Notes: generated by a model from the letters alone, not told the origin. A stretch of DNA of 64,000 bases from Streptomyces sp. NBC_00370 (GCF_036084755.1 NZ_CP107968.1:2796501-2860500); one strand, 5' to 3'. Numbered from the stretch's first letter, positions 16,349-24,342 are shown. Numbers and translations: made by a program.

Positions 16349-17806
16349 CTACGCGCGTCGCTGCCGTCCGAGACCGGCCAGCGCGCCGATGATCGCGGCC
16401 GCCGCGAGGGCGAGAGTCGTCGCCCACAAGGCGTCCGCTGCGGCGTCCGGACCGGGTACGTCGAGGCGGTTCAGGAAGAGCGTGCCGAAGGCCGCGACGC
16501 CCAGGAGCTGGCCGAGTTGGGTGACGGTCGCCAGCAGTCCGCTGGCGTCCGCCGCGTCCTCCTGGCGTACGGTCGCCAGCGCGCCCGTCAGCGCCGGGCT
16601 GAAGCCGAGTGCGAGACCCGCGCCCATGCCGACGAAGGCGGCGTACATCGGGAATCCGCCGTCGCCGATGTCCCGCAGTACCCAGCCGACGGCCACGGCG
16701 GAGACGGCGGCCAGCGCGAACCCGCCGGGTATCAGGGCCTTTTGTATCCGCCGGGGCCAGTTGCGCCAGGTCAGTCCGATCGCGCCGAAGACCAGCGCGG
16801 TCGGCGCGAAGGTCAGCCCCGCGCGCAGCGCGCTGTAGCCGAGGGCGCCCTGGATGTAGAGGGTGAGGGCGAAGAGGAAGCCCGAGTTGACCGCCATCAC
16901 CAGACCGATCCGTGCGGCGGCCACGCCCATGCCGGGGATACGGAGCACCCGCGGCGCGACGAGCGGGGCGCCGCCGCGCGCGGCGAGCCGGGCCTCGTAG
17001 CCGAGGAAGCAGCCGAAGAGGACCAGGGACGCTGCGAGGGAGACCCAGGACCAGAGCGGCCAGTCCTCCTCCTGGCCGAGCACCAGCGGCACGGTGAGCA
17101 GCGAGACGGCGGCGCCGAGCAGGACGAGACCTGGCAGGTCGAGGCCGCGCCGCCGCTCGGGCTCGGCCGCCCGGTCCTTGGGCAGCACCCGCACGCCCGT
17201 CACCAGCAGGACGATCCCGACGGGCACGTTCACCAGGAAGATCGGCCGCCAGCCGGTCCCGAAGAGGTCGGCGGTGACGAGCACCCCGCCGAGCACCTGC
17301 CCGGCGGCCGCCCCGGTGGAGAGCACGGCGGCGTAGGCGCCGAGCGCCTTGCCGCGCGCCTCGCCGGTGAAGTTGCGCTGGATCAGGCTGAGCACCTGGG
17401 GGATCATCAGCGCCGCACCCGCGCCCTGGACCAGCCGGAAGCCGATCAACTGGCCGGTGTTCGCGGCGAGTCCGCAGGCGAGTGAGGAGGCGGTGAAGAC
17501 GAGCAGGCCGCCGAGGTACAGCCGGCGGTGGCCCAGCAGGTCGCCGAGTCGGGCGCCGGTGATCAGCATGACCGCGTACGCGATGGTGTAGCCCGCGATG
17601 ATCAGCTGCAACGAGGCGCCGGACGCGTGGAGTTCGACGCGGATCGTCGGGGCGGCCACATTGACGATGAAGACGTCGAGCAGCGCCATGAACTGGGCGG
17701 CGAGCACCACGGCGAGCAGCGGGCCTCTGCCGGGGCCGCTGTCAGTGGTGGGAGTTTTACTTGAGGGGTCGGAAAGTTGTGGGGTCCGTGATGAGGCGGT
17801 CGTCAT
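16349..17806 (-). CDS. MFS transporter, DHA2-like (14-TM) drug exporter type
   Basis: A 485-residue membrane transporter of the major facilitator superfamily. ATG 17806 (MTTASSRTPQLSD) is followed by 13-14 hydrophobic helices. Family marks include LDVFIVNVAAPTI in helix 1 (motif D1-like), GARLGDLLGHRRLYLGGLLV (motif A) after helix 2, GFRLVQGAGAALMIPQVLSL (motif B) and LSTGAAAGQVLGGVLV (motif C), which marks proton-antiport exporters. The protein is probably in the cytoplasmic membrane exporting a hydrophobic compound. It is transcribed divergently from an XRE/MmyB-type regulator 94 bp away, which likely controls it. The pair lies between duplicate tRNA-Ala genes. Confidence 0.93.
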   Translation of the reverse strand: MTTASSRTPQLSDPSSKTPTTDSGPGRGPLLAVVLAAQFMALLDVFIVNVAAPTIRVELHASGASLQLIIAGYTIAYAVMLITGARLGDLLGHRRLYLGGLLVFTASSLACGLAANTGQLIGFRLVQGAGAALMIPQVLSLIQRNFTGEARGKALGAYAAVLSTGAAAGQVLGGVLVTADLFGTGWRPIFLVNVPVGIVLLVTGVRVLPKDRAAEPERRRGLDLPGLVLLGAAVSLLTVPLVLGQEEDWPLWSWVSLAASLVLFGCFLGYEARLAARGGAPLVAPRVLRIPGMGVAAARIGLVMAVNSGFLFALTLYIQGALGYSALRAGLTFAPTALVFGAIGLTWRNWPRRIQKALIPGGFALAAVSAVAVGWVLRDIGDGGFPMYAAFVGMGAGLALGFSPALTGALATVRQEDAADASGLLATVTQLGQLLGVAAFGTLFLNRLDVPGPDAAADALWATTLALAAAAIIGALAGLGRQRRA

Positions 17807-17854
17807 GGGTCCGAGCCTGCGGCTGATCCGATACGGGTAACGAGAGCCCGCTGA

Positions 17855-17871
17855 TGCTGGTAGTGACAGCA
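17855..17871. promoter_or_regulatory. Candidate operator between the MFS gene and the XRE regulator
   Basis: TGCTG, seven bases, CAGCA: an imperfect palindrome in the 94-bp divergent intergenic region. Regulators of this MmyB-like class commonly control the adjacent divergent gene. The match is short and could be chance. Confidence 0.3.
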
Positions 17872-17900
17872 CCTGGCAAGGACCTGCCGGACGGCGCAGC

Positions 17901-18770
17901 ATGGGGGGTGTGACGGCAGTGGCAGTGCACCAGCAGCAGTCGACGGGCCGACGGCGCAGGACCGAGCTCGCGGCCTTCCTGCGCAGCAGACGGGCGCGGG
18001 TGACTCCCGCCGACGTGGGGATGCCGCCGGGGCTGCGCCGCCGTACGCCGGGGCTGCGGCGCGAGGAGGTCGCGCAGCTCTCCGGGGTCGGCGTGACCTG
18101 GTACACCTGGCTGGAACAGGGGCGCCCGATCAACGCGTCGGCGCAGGTCCTGGACGCCATCGCCCGCACCCTGCGGCTGGACGGCGCCGAGCGGGAGCAT
18201 CTGTACCAGCTGGCCGAGGTGCCGCGTACGCCCGATCCGCAGGCCGAAGCGGACGGCATCAGCGCGGAGATCCAGGGCATCCTGGACGCCCTCGATCCGC
18301 TGCCCGCCGTGGTGTACAACTCGCGCTACGACCTCATCGGGGCGAACGCGGCGTACGGCGATCTCTTCGACGTCGGGACGATGAGCCGGTACCGCCGGTT
18401 CAACGTGCTGTGGATCCTGTTCACCGTGTCGCGGGACGCCTGCCCGCTGGTCTATCCGGAGGCGGAGCTGCCGGTGATGGTGGCGACCCTGCGCAGCGCG
18501 TACGGCCGTCATGTCGGCGAGCCGGTCTGGGAGACCTTCATCGCCGATCTCGCGGCCGCCAGCCCGTACTTCGCCGAGCTGTGGCACGGCGGGAACGTGA
18601 CACAGCCGGGCCCCAGGGTGAAGACGTTCCGGCACGACGTGGTGGGGCAGATACGGATGACCTCGGTCTCGCTGTCGGTCAACGGAATGCCGGAATGCCG
18701 GATCGTGGTCTACACACCGAGCGACGAGGAGAGCAAGGAGCGGGCAGCGGTGCTGCGGTCCTTGCGGTAA
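17901..18770 (+). CDS. XRE-family regulator with MmyB-like ligand-binding domain
   Basis: A 289-residue transcription factor. Residues about 17-90 form a helix-turn-helix of the HTH_31 type (ELAAFLRSRRARVTPADVGM; PGLRRREEVAQLSGVGVTWYTWLEQG with minor spacing). The rest is an MmyB-like PAS-related domain (VVYNSRYDLIGANAAYGDLF; FRHDVVGQIRMTSVSLSVNG), which in structures of relatives holds a fatty-acid-like ligand. Relatives are abundant in actinomycetes and usually regulate a divergent oxidoreductase or exporter; here the partner is the MFS gene. ATG 17901 is used, though in-frame GTG codons up to 17925 are possible starts. Confidence 0.9.
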   Translation: MGGVTAVAVHQQQSTGRRRRTELAAFLRSRRARVTPADVGMPPGLRRRTPGLRREEVAQLSGVGVTWYTWLEQGRPINASAQVLDAIARTLRLDGAEREHLYQLAEVPRTPDPQAEADGISAEIQGILDALDPLPAVVYNSRYDLIGANAAYGDLFDVGTMSRYRRFNVLWILFTVSRDACPLVYPEAELPVMVATLRSAYGRHVGEPVWETFIADLAAASPYFAELWHGGNVTQPGPRVKTFRHDVVGQIRMTSVSLSVNGMPECRIVVYTPSDEESKERAAVLRSLR

Positions 18771-18776
18771 ACGCAC

Positions 18777-18807
18777 GGTCCCGCCCTCTGAGACAGAGGA
18801 CGGGACC
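18777..18807 (+). terminator. Terminator after the XRE regulator
   Basis: GGTCCCG and CCTCTG pair with CAGAGG and CGGGACC across a three-base loop, with one unpaired base on each side. It starts seven bases after the stop and separates the regulator from the convergent tRNA-Ala. Confidence 0.75.
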
Positions 18808-18808
18808 G

Positions 18809-18887
18809 GGGTTGTGGAGCTAAGGAGAATTGAACTCCTGACCTCCTGCATGCCATGCAGGCGCTCTACCAACTGAGCTATAGCCCC
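18809..18887. repeat. 79-bp direct repeat (tRNA-Ala copy 2), identical to 15749-15827
   Basis: Bases 18809-18887 are identical to 15749-15827, exactly 3060 bp away and in the same orientation. The identity covers the whole tRNA plus six bases beyond its 3' end, and stops sharply on both sides. The repeat could allow recombination that deletes or duplicates the segment between. Confidence 0.9.
18815..18887 (-). tRNA. tRNA-Ala (anticodon GGC), second copy
   Basis: Base-for-base identical to the tRNA at 15755-15827, with the same cloverleaf and GGC anticodon; CCA is not encoded. Twin copies of a tRNA reading the dominant alanine codon GCC fit the codon demand of a GC-rich genome. The two genes have different flanks. 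Confidence 0.97.
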
Positions 18888-19017
18888 GCGTGTTCTTCGC
18901 GCTCCGCGCTGCGAACAAGAAGAACTTTAGCGTGGGACCAGCCGGAAAGTGAAATCCGGTCCCTTCGCAGCCCAGGGCGGTGCGGACGACCGTTCGGCCG
19001 AAGTCCCGGCCGCCCCC

Positions 19018-19671
19018 TCAGTCGTCGTCGCCGAGGACCGGTTCGGGCAGGGTGCCGGCGTTGTGCTCCATCAGCCGCCAGCCGCGCGCACCCTCGCCGA
19101 GGACGGACCAGCAGCAGTTGGACAGCCCGCCGAGCCCTTCCCAGTGGTGCGATTCAAGACCGAGCAGCCGGCCGATCGTGGTGCGGATCGCGCCGCCGTG
19201 GCTGACCACGACGAGCGTGCCGCCCTCGGGCAGCTTCTCGGCGTGCCGGAGCACGACGGGCGCCGCCCGGTCGGCCACCTCGGTCTCCAGCTCACCGCCG
19301 CCGCGCCGCACGGACTCGCCGCGCTTCCAGGCGGTGTACTGCTCGCCGTAGCCGGCCAGGATCTCCTGGTGGGTCAGCCCCTGCCAGGCTCCCGCGTACG
19401 TCTCACGGAGCCCGGCGTCGTACGAGACACCGAGTCCGGTGACCGCCGCCAGCTCGGCCGCGGTGGCCGAGGCCCGCCGAAGGTCGGACGCGACGATCGC
19501 GTCCGGCTTCAGCGAGGCCAGCAGCCGGGCGGCCCTGCGCGCCTGGGAGACGCCGGTGACGGTCAGCTCGATGTCCGTGGAGCCCTGGAACCGGCCCTCG
19601 ACGTTCCAGGCGGTCTGGCCGTGGCGCCACAGGACGATCTTGCGGCCCTTGCCGCTCCTGCTGCCGTTCAG
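19018..19671 (-). CDS. Histidine phosphatase (phosphoglycerate mutase-like), CTG start
   Basis: A 217-residue member of the phosphoglycerate-mutase-like histidine phosphatase superfamily. The catalytic R-H-G triad is in KIVLWRHGQTAWNVEGRFQG near the N-terminus, the second histidine in VVVSHGGAIRTTIG, with DLRRASATAAEL and GLRETYAGAWQG between. The only start consistent with the full domain is CTG 19671, which overlaps the rsfS stop (CTGA) and has GGAG seven bases upstream; the next GTG (19311) would remove the catalytic half. The substrate is unknown. Genes at this position next to rsfS are often annotated as phosphoglycerate mutase, but the short length and lack of mutase inserts favour a general phosphatase. 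Confidence 0.92.
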   Translation of the reverse strand: MNGSRSGKGRKIVLWRHGQTAWNVEGRFQGSTDIELTVTGVSQARRAARLLASLKPDAIVASDLRRASATAAELAAVTGLGVSYDAGLRETYAGAWQGLTHQEILAGYGEQYTAWKRGESVRRGGGELETEVADRAAPVVLRHAEKLPEGGTLVVVSHGGAIRTTIGRLLGLESHHWEGLGGLSNCCWSVLGEGARGWRLMEHNAGTLPEPVLGDDD

Positions 19672-20114
19672 CTCAGGTCTCCGTCCGCGTCACCCGCGAC
19701 CCCCGCGGGCTCCTGACCTGCCTGCTGCTGGTCCTTGCCGCGGGTCTTGACGGCGTCCTCGGGCAGCGCGATCTCGGGGCAGTCCTTCCACAGCCGCTCA
19801 AGGGCGTAGAAGACACGCTCCTCGCTGTGCTGGACGTGCACGACGATGTCGACGTAGTCGAGGAGGATCCAGCGCGCGTCCCGGTCGCCCTCGCGGCGTA
19901 CCGGCTTGGCGCCCAGCTCCTTCTGGAGCCGCTCCTCGATCTCGTCGACGATCGACTTGACCTGGCGGTCGTTGGGCGCGGAGGCGAGCAGGAAGGCATC
20001 GGTGATGGAGAGCACATCGCTGACGTCGTACGCGATGATGTCGTTGCCGAGCCGGTCTGCCGCCGCCTGGGCGGCGGCGTTGACGAGCTCGATGGAGCGA
20101 TCAGTAGCGGTCAC
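19668..20114 (-). CDS. rsfS: Ribosome silencing factor RsfS
   Basis: A 148-residue RsfS (Iojap/YbeB) protein. It binds ribosomal protein L14 on the 50S subunit and blocks subunit joining when nutrients run out. Family features: LVNAAAQAAADRLGNDIIAYDVS, then ITDAFLLASAPNDRQVKSIV, and the conserved WILLDYVDIVVHVQHSEERVFYALERLW. A glutamine-rich tail of about 25 residues is extra to the core. GTG 20114 is the start. The gene overlaps the following phosphatase by four bases, and sits in the common nadD-LCP-rsfS order; a terminator-like hairpin (20189-20214) separates it from the LCP gene, so it may have its own promoter. Confidence 0.95.
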   Translation of the reverse strand: MTATDRSIELVNAAAQAAADRLGNDIIAYDVSDVLSITDAFLLASAPNDRQVKSIVDEIEERLQKELGAKPVRREGDRDARWILLDYVDIVVHVQHSEERVFYALERLWKDCPEIALPEDAVKTRGKDQQQAGQEPAGVAGDADGDLS

Positions 20115-20188
20115 AAGCAGGCTTTCGTCGACGGTCGTGGAAAACCCCAGGATCTCACGGACCGCCGACGGCCCGCACAACAAAACCA

Positions 20189-20214
20189 CGGCGGGGCCGG
20201 TCAAGGCCCCGCCG
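20189..20214 (-). terminator. Terminator of the nadD/LCP transcript
   Basis: CGGCGGGGCC (20189-20198), six-base loop, and exact complement 20205-20214; on the minus strand it is followed by TGGTTTTG. It lies 25 bp after the LCP-like stop codon. Confidence 0.75.
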
Positions 20215-20239
20215 CGGCTGTCGTCGAGCGGGACGGGGG

Positions 20240-21958
20240 CTACTCGGCCTGTGGCGCCTTGTAGTCCGTGCCGAGGACGATCGAGACGTCCGCCGTGGGC
20301 ACCGCCGTGCCCTTCTTGACCGCGCTCGTCGGCAGTCCGAGCGTCTTGGCGGCCTCGACCGCCTGCGCCTTGTTCTTCTCGTCGCTGTACGTGACCTGCG
20401 ACGACGTCACCGCGCTGCCCTTGCCCGCGTCCACGTAGCCGTAGCCCGCGTTGATCAGCGCGATCCGTGCCGAGTCCCCGGCCGCCTGCTTCCCGGTGGC
20501 GTTCTTCACGCCGATCCGGAGGGCCGAGCCCTGCTCGGGAGCGCTGACCGTGCCGCCGAGGATGTCCTTCACCACACCCTTGGACGCCTGCTCGCTGAGG
20601 GCGCCGTCCGGCTGGACCGGCAGCACCGTCGTCTTGTAGTCGCCTTCCTTGGCGTGCTTGGCGAGCTTGGCCAGCGAGGCGCCCAGATCCGCCTCCGTCA
20701 TGGACGGGTCGAGGATCTGCGCCAGGGTCTGCACGGTGATCGTGGCGGCGTGCGGATCGTCGGACATCTTGCGCAGCACGGCCTGGAGCACCTGCCCGAA
20801 CCGCTGCAGCTGCTTGTCCTCGGCCTCGCCCGGCGCCCGGTACGTGGCGTAGGCGACGGCCATCTTGCCGCTGAGCGTGCGGTTCTCGCCCTTCGTGACC
20901 TCGGGCGATTCGCCCTTCTTGGCTCCCGGCACGGTCACGTCGGTCGTCATGTCGATGTTGCCGACGAGTTCGACGAGGTTGTCCAGGTAAGGGGTGTCGA
21001 GCCGCCAGGTGCCGGTGACCTTGGTGCCGAGCAGCGTGCCGATGGCCTCGCGGGTGCCGTCCGAGCCGTCGTCGTCCACGGACTTGGCGAGCGTGGTGCT
21101 CGTACCGTCGTCGTTGGCGACCGAGAGGGAGTTGGGCAGCAGCACGGTGGTGCCCTGGCCGGTCGTGGTGTTGTTGACCAGCAGGGCCGTGGACGTGGCC
21201 TTGTCCTTCGTGTTGTGCAGATGGACGACGATCACGTCGCGTTTCTGCGCCCCCACCGCGACGTTCGCCTTCTTGTCCGCTGCGCCGACGCCCGGCAGCT
21301 TGCCGGCGTACCAGAGGTAGCCGACCCCGCCGGCGACCACCAGGACGACGGCGACGACGAGCGCGACGACGCGGTTGCGGCCGCGGCGCTTGACCTCCTC
21401 GCGCCGCTCGGAGCGGCTCTCGCTGAACTTGAGCCAGTCGATGACGTCCTCGGAGTCCTCGTCGGGCTCCTCGATGAACGAGAACTGCTCGGTCCGGTAG
21501 TCGCGGTCCTGGTCGGGCCTGCGCTGTCCGGGGACGGCGGCGGGAGGCTGCTGCTCGGGGGCGGGCGCCTCGGCGGGCGCGGGCGCCTGCCGTTGCTGCT
21601 GAGGCTGCGACGCCTGCTGCTGTTGCTGCTGGGGGATGTCCCACTGGTGGGTGGTGTCGACCGCCGCCGGCTGCTGGCCCGTGTCGTAGCCGTAGCCGCC
21701 GTAACCCTGTTGCTGCGGCTGCTGTTGATGCTGTTGCTGGGGCTGCTGGGCATACGGGTCGTACTGCTGCGGAGCCTGCTGCGGCTGCTGGGTCTGCTGC
21801 GGCTGCTGCTGGTACACCGGCTGCCCGTAGGCGTCGTACTGCTGCTGGGGCTGCTGGGGCTGTTCGTACACAGCCTGCCCGTACTCGTCGTATCCGACGA
21901 TCCGGGGCTGTCCGTAATACGGGTCGTACGGGTCGTACGGCTGCTGCTGGTCGTTCAC
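20240..21958 (-). CDS. LCP-like (LytR-CpsA-Psr) protein with LytR C-terminal domain
   Basis: A 572-residue envelope protein (GTG 21958, with GGAGAGG upstream). Residues 1-160 are a cytoplasmic glutamine/tyrosine/proline-rich tail (repeats of Q-P-Q-Q-Q and Y-D-x-Y-G-Q). Residues 161-195 are charged, 197-217 are a membrane helix (VVALVVAVVLVVAGGVGYLW), and the outer part holds a divergent LCP domain (about 230-440) and a LytR_C domain (about 470-560, LRIGVKNATGKQAAGDSARI). LCP enzymes move anionic glycopolymers from lipid carriers to the wall. Here the usual paired arginines are reduced to YATYRAPGEAEDKQLQRFGQ, so activity is not certain. Position next to nadD matches the S. coelicolor gene I recall as PdtA (SCO2578), a polydiglycosylphosphate transferase; that is inference from context. 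Confidence 0.82.
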   Translation of the reverse strand: MNDQQQPYDPYDPYYGQPRIVGYDEYGQAVYEQPQQPQQQYDAYGQPVYQQQPQQTQQPQQAPQQYDPYAQQPQQQHQQQPQQQGYGGYGYDTGQQPAAVDTTHQWDIPQQQQQQASQPQQQRQAPAPAEAPAPEQQPPAAVPGQRRPDQDRDYRTEQFSFIEEPDEDSEDVIDWLKFSESRSERREEVKRRGRNRVVALVVAVVLVVAGGVGYLWYAGKLPGVGAADKKANVAVGAQKRDVIVVHLHNTKDKATSTALLVNNTTTGQGTTVLLPNSLSVANDDGTSTTLAKSVDDDGSDGTREAIGTLLGTKVTGTWRLDTPYLDNLVELVGNIDMTTDVTVPGAKKGESPEVTKGENRTLSGKMAVAYATYRAPGEAEDKQLQRFGQVLQAVLRKMSDDPHAATITVQTLAQILDPSMTEADLGASLAKLAKHAKEGDYKTTVLPVQPDGALSEQASKGVVKDILGGTVSAPEQGSALRIGVKNATGKQAAGDSARIALINAGYGYVDAGKGSAVTSSQVTYSDEKNKAQAVEAAKTLGLPTSAVKKGTAVPTADVSIVLGTDYKAPQAE

Positions 21959-21977
21959 CGGTGCCCCTCTCCGTGGC

Positions 21978-22637
21978 TCACTCGCCGCGGTACAACTGGC
22001 GCTTGTCGATGTAGCGCACCACACCGTCCGGAACCAGATACCAGACAGGATCGCCCTTCGCGACCCGCCCCCGGCAGTCGGTCGACGAGATCGCCAGCGC
22101 CGGGACCTCCACCAGGGAGACACCGCCCTTGGGCAGCCCGTCGTCGGTCAGGTCGTGGCCCGGCCGGGTGACCCCGATGAAGTGGGAGAGCGAGAACAGC
22201 TCTTCGTGGTCCCGCCAGGTGAGGATCTGCGACAGCGCGTCGGCGCCGGTGATGAAGAACAGGTCCGCTTCGTCGTTGGCGGACCGCAGATCCCGCAGGG
22301 TGTCGATCGTGTACGTCGGTCCGCCCCGGTCGATGTCGATACGGCTGACGGAGAACTGCGGGTTGGAGGCGGTCGCGATCACCGTCATCAGATAACGGTC
22401 CTCGGCCGGTGAGACCGCGTTCTTGCTCTTCTGCCACGGCTGACCTGTCGGTACGAACATCACCTCGTCGAGGTGGAACAGGGCGGCCACTTCACTGGCC
22501 GCCACCAGGTGTCCGTGATGGATCGGATCGAACGTGCCGCCCATGACGCCGAGTCGGCGCCTGCCCCGGCCGGCACCTGAGCCGGAAACGGAATCAGAAG
22601 CGGAACCCGGGTCGGCGGGCGTTTGCTGCTCTCCCAT
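21978..22637 (-). CDS. nadD: Nicotinate-nucleotide adenylyltransferase
   Basis: A 219-residue enzyme that joins nicotinate mononucleotide and ATP to deamido-NAD in NAD synthesis. ATG 22637 ([15 protein letters not shown]) precedes a short disordered lead, then the nucleotidyltransferase core: [20 protein letters not shown] with the H-x-G-H motif, [17 protein letters not shown], and the C-terminal [20 protein letters not shown] containing the S-S-T-x-x-R ATP motif. About 20 bp separate it from the LCP-like gene downstream, so they are probably cotranscribed. The lead of about 25 residues before the core is longer than in E. coli NadD. Confidence 0.96.
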   Translation of the reverse strand: MGEQQTPADPGSASDSVSGSGAGRGRRRLGVMGGTFDPIHHGHLVAASEVAALFHLDEVMFVPTGQPWQKSKNAVSPAEDRYLMTVIATASNPQFSVSRIDIDRGGPTYTIDTLRDLRSANDEADLFFITGADALSQILTWRDHEELFSLSHFIGVTRPGHDLTDDGLPKGGVSLVEVPALAISSTDCRGRVAKGDPVWYLVPDGVVRYIDKRQLYRGE

Positions 22638-22675
22638 GCGTGCAGAGCCTACTGGCACGGAGGTTCGACCCGGCC

Positions 22676-22834
22676 TCAGCGGTCGCGGTTGAAGCGGGTG
22701 GTGACCCACAGCAGGAGGAGCAGCACGAACAGCGCGCCTCCGCCGGTCAGATACGGGCTGAGGCTTTCGTGGTTGCCGCCGTGCTCTCCCTCGGCGAGAG
22801 TGACCAGGTTGGCTGCGGTGCCGGTGAGGCTCAT
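22676..22834 (-). CDS. 52-residue small membrane protein
   Basis: ATG 22834 opens a 52-residue frame with one strong hydrophobic helix, [17 protein letters not shown], and a short basic end (NRDR) typical of an inside anchor. It lies 39 bp upstream of nadD on the same strand and has the same codon bias as nadD, so it is probably a real gene that ordinary length cut-offs miss. Function unknown. Confidence 0.65.
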   Translation of the reverse strand: MSLTGTAANLVTLAEGEHGGNHESLSPYLTGGGALFVLLLLLWVTTRFNRDR

Positions 22835-22917
22835 CTTCAACAGGACCTTTTCGTCAGGGGTCGGTCGGGGGCTTCGCGCACATCGTATGCGGGCGCCCCG
22901 GGCACGCTCGTGCCGAC

Positions 22918-23085
22918 TCAGTCGTTGGGGTCGTTGTCGGCGTCCTTGTCGCGGTATCCACGCAGCAGGAACCACGCGAGCAGGACTGCCCCGACCATGG
23001 AGACGAGCAGCACGATCCGCAGCGTATCGCCAGGACCATGGGTGTCCGATGCGGCGGCGGCCAGCAGTACGGCGGTTTCCGGCAT
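22918..23085 (-). CDS. 55-residue small membrane protein
   Basis: ATG 23085 to TGA 22918 encodes 55 residues starting MPETAVLLAAAASDTHGPGD. It has one membrane helix (LRIVLLVSMVGAVLLAWFLL) and a strongly polar end, RGYRDKDADNDPND. The positive residues after the helix suggest an outside N-terminus. It is immediately upstream of the 22676 small membrane gene, facing the same way, and divergent from the M48 protease gene. Unknown function; similar one-helix proteins often modulate a membrane protease or transporter, but nothing here proves that. Confidence 0.65.
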   Translation of the reverse strand: MPETAVLLAAAASDTHGPGDTLRIVLLVSMVGAVLLAWFLLRGYRDKDADNDPND

Positions 23086-23173
23086 GTCGGGTGTGCTCCT
23101 CGGTCTTTTTCAGCCCCCCGCCACACGGTAGTCCCAGCACCTAGGCTGGGATCCGGCAGGGGGACGGGCGTTG

Positions 23174-23201
23174 GACGCGTAAGAAACGACGCGTAAGAAA
23201 C
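23174..23201. repeat. Perfect tandem 14-bp duplication before the M48 gene
   Basis: GACGCGTAAGAAAC occurs twice, head to tail (23174-23187 and 23188-23201), directly before the AGGGGG ribosome-binding site of the protease gene. It may be a recent slippage duplication or a pair of regulator half-sites. Confidence 0.8.
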
Positions 23202-23212
23202 AGGGGGCATCC

Positions 23213-24325
23213 ATGACGGAAAACGGTCACGAGGCAGCTCACGAGAATGTGCCGATGCGTAAGCGCAAGCGCTTCCCCGGCATTTCCTCCCGGGCCTACG
23301 AACATCCCGCCGACCGCTCGGCGCTGGTCGCGCTGCGCAAGCTCACCGGCTTCGACACGGTGTTCAAGGCGCTGAGCGGACTGCTGCCCGAGCGCAGCCT
23401 GCGGCTGCTGTTCCTCTCGGACTCCGTCCGGGTCAGCGAGGCGCAGTTCGCGCATCTGCACGCGATGCTGCGGGACGCCAGCTACATCCTGGACCTGGAG
23501 AAGGTCCCGGTGATGTACGTGGCGCAGGACCCCAAGCCCAACGCGATGTGCATCGGTCTCGACGAGCCGATCATCGTGCTGACGACGGGGCTCGTCGAGC
23601 TGCTGGACGAGGAGGAGATGCGGGCGGTCATCGGCCATGAGACGGGTCATGCGCTTTCCGGCCATTCTGTGTACCGCACGATCCTGCTCTTCCTCACCGG
23701 GCTCGCGCTCAAGGTCGCCTGGATCCCGCTCGGCAATGTCGCGATCATGGCGATCGTGACGGCGCTGCGCGAGTGGTTCCGTAAGTCGGAGCTGTCGGCC
23801 GACCGGGCCGGGCTGCTGGTCGGCCAGGACCTGCGGGCCTCGATGCGGGGCCTGATGAAGATCGCGGGCGGCAACCACCTGCACGAGATGAATGTGGACG
23901 CGTTCCTGGCGCAGGCCGAGGAGTACGAGCGCGGCGGCGACCTCCGGGACTCCGTGCTGAAGATCCTCAACGTGCTGCCGCGCTCGCACCCGTTCACCAC
24001 GGTGCGCGCCGCCGAGCTGAAGAAGTGGGCGGAGAGCCGCGACTACCAGCGGATCATGGACGGCCACTACCCGCGCCGCGACGAGGACAAGGAAGCGTCG
24101 GTCACCGACTCGTTCCGTGACTCGGCCTCGCATTACGCGGGCACGGTGCGCGACAGCAAGGACCCGCTGATGAAGCTGGTCGGTGACATCGCGGGCGGCG
24201 CCGGGGATCTGGGCGGCAAGCTGCGCGGCAGGTTCACCGGCGGCGGCAACGGCAGCCGGCCCGGCACCGCGAAGACGGACGAGCCGAAGGCGGACGGCAC
24301 GGAAGGCACCGAAGACACGGCGTAG
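23213..24325 (+). CDS. M48-family zinc metalloprotease
   Basis: A 370-residue peptidase. The zinc motif H-E-x-x-H is VIGHETGHALSGHS at about residue 142, and the third ligand is probably the glutamate of SELSADRAGLL about 50 residues later. A hydrophobic region (SVYRTILLFLTGLALKVAWIPLGNVAIMA, about 152-180 in parts) suggests one or two membrane-associated helices inside the protease domain. The C-terminal 90 residues are polar and low complexity. AGGGGG lies eight bases before ATG 23213. The family includes HtpX-like quality-control proteases; the role here is unknown. It stands alone on the plus strand, and a palindromic terminator follows. Confidence 0.92.
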   Translation: MTENGHEAAHENVPMRKRKRFPGISSRAYEHPADRSALVALRKLTGFDTVFKALSGLLPERSLRLLFLSDSVRVSEAQFAHLHAMLRDASYILDLEKVPVMYVAQDPKPNAMCIGLDEPIIVLTTGLVELLDEEEMRAVIGHETGHALSGHSVYRTILLFLTGLALKVAWIPLGNVAIMAIVTALREWFRKSELSADRAGLLVGQDLRASMRGLMKIAGGNHLHEMNVDAFLAQAEEYERGGDLRDSVLKILNVLPRSHPFTTVRAAELKKWAESRDYQRIMDGHYPRRDEDKEASVTDSFRDSASHYAGTVRDSKDPLMKLVGDIAGGAGDLGGKLRGRFTGGGNGSRPGTAKTDEPKADGTEGTEDTA

Positions 24326-24342
24326 AACGGGTCACGGACGGT

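Noticed and set aside
15749..18887. Integrative element using tRNA-Ala as attachment site.
   Set aside because: No integrase, excisionase or replication gene lies between the copies and the whole tRNA, not just a 3' fragment, is repeated. A simple duplication is more likely.
21540..21950. CAG/CTG-rich stretch as a trinucleotide repeat element.
   Set aside because: It encodes the glutamine-rich N-terminal tail of the LCP-like protein in frame, with mixed codons between repeats.
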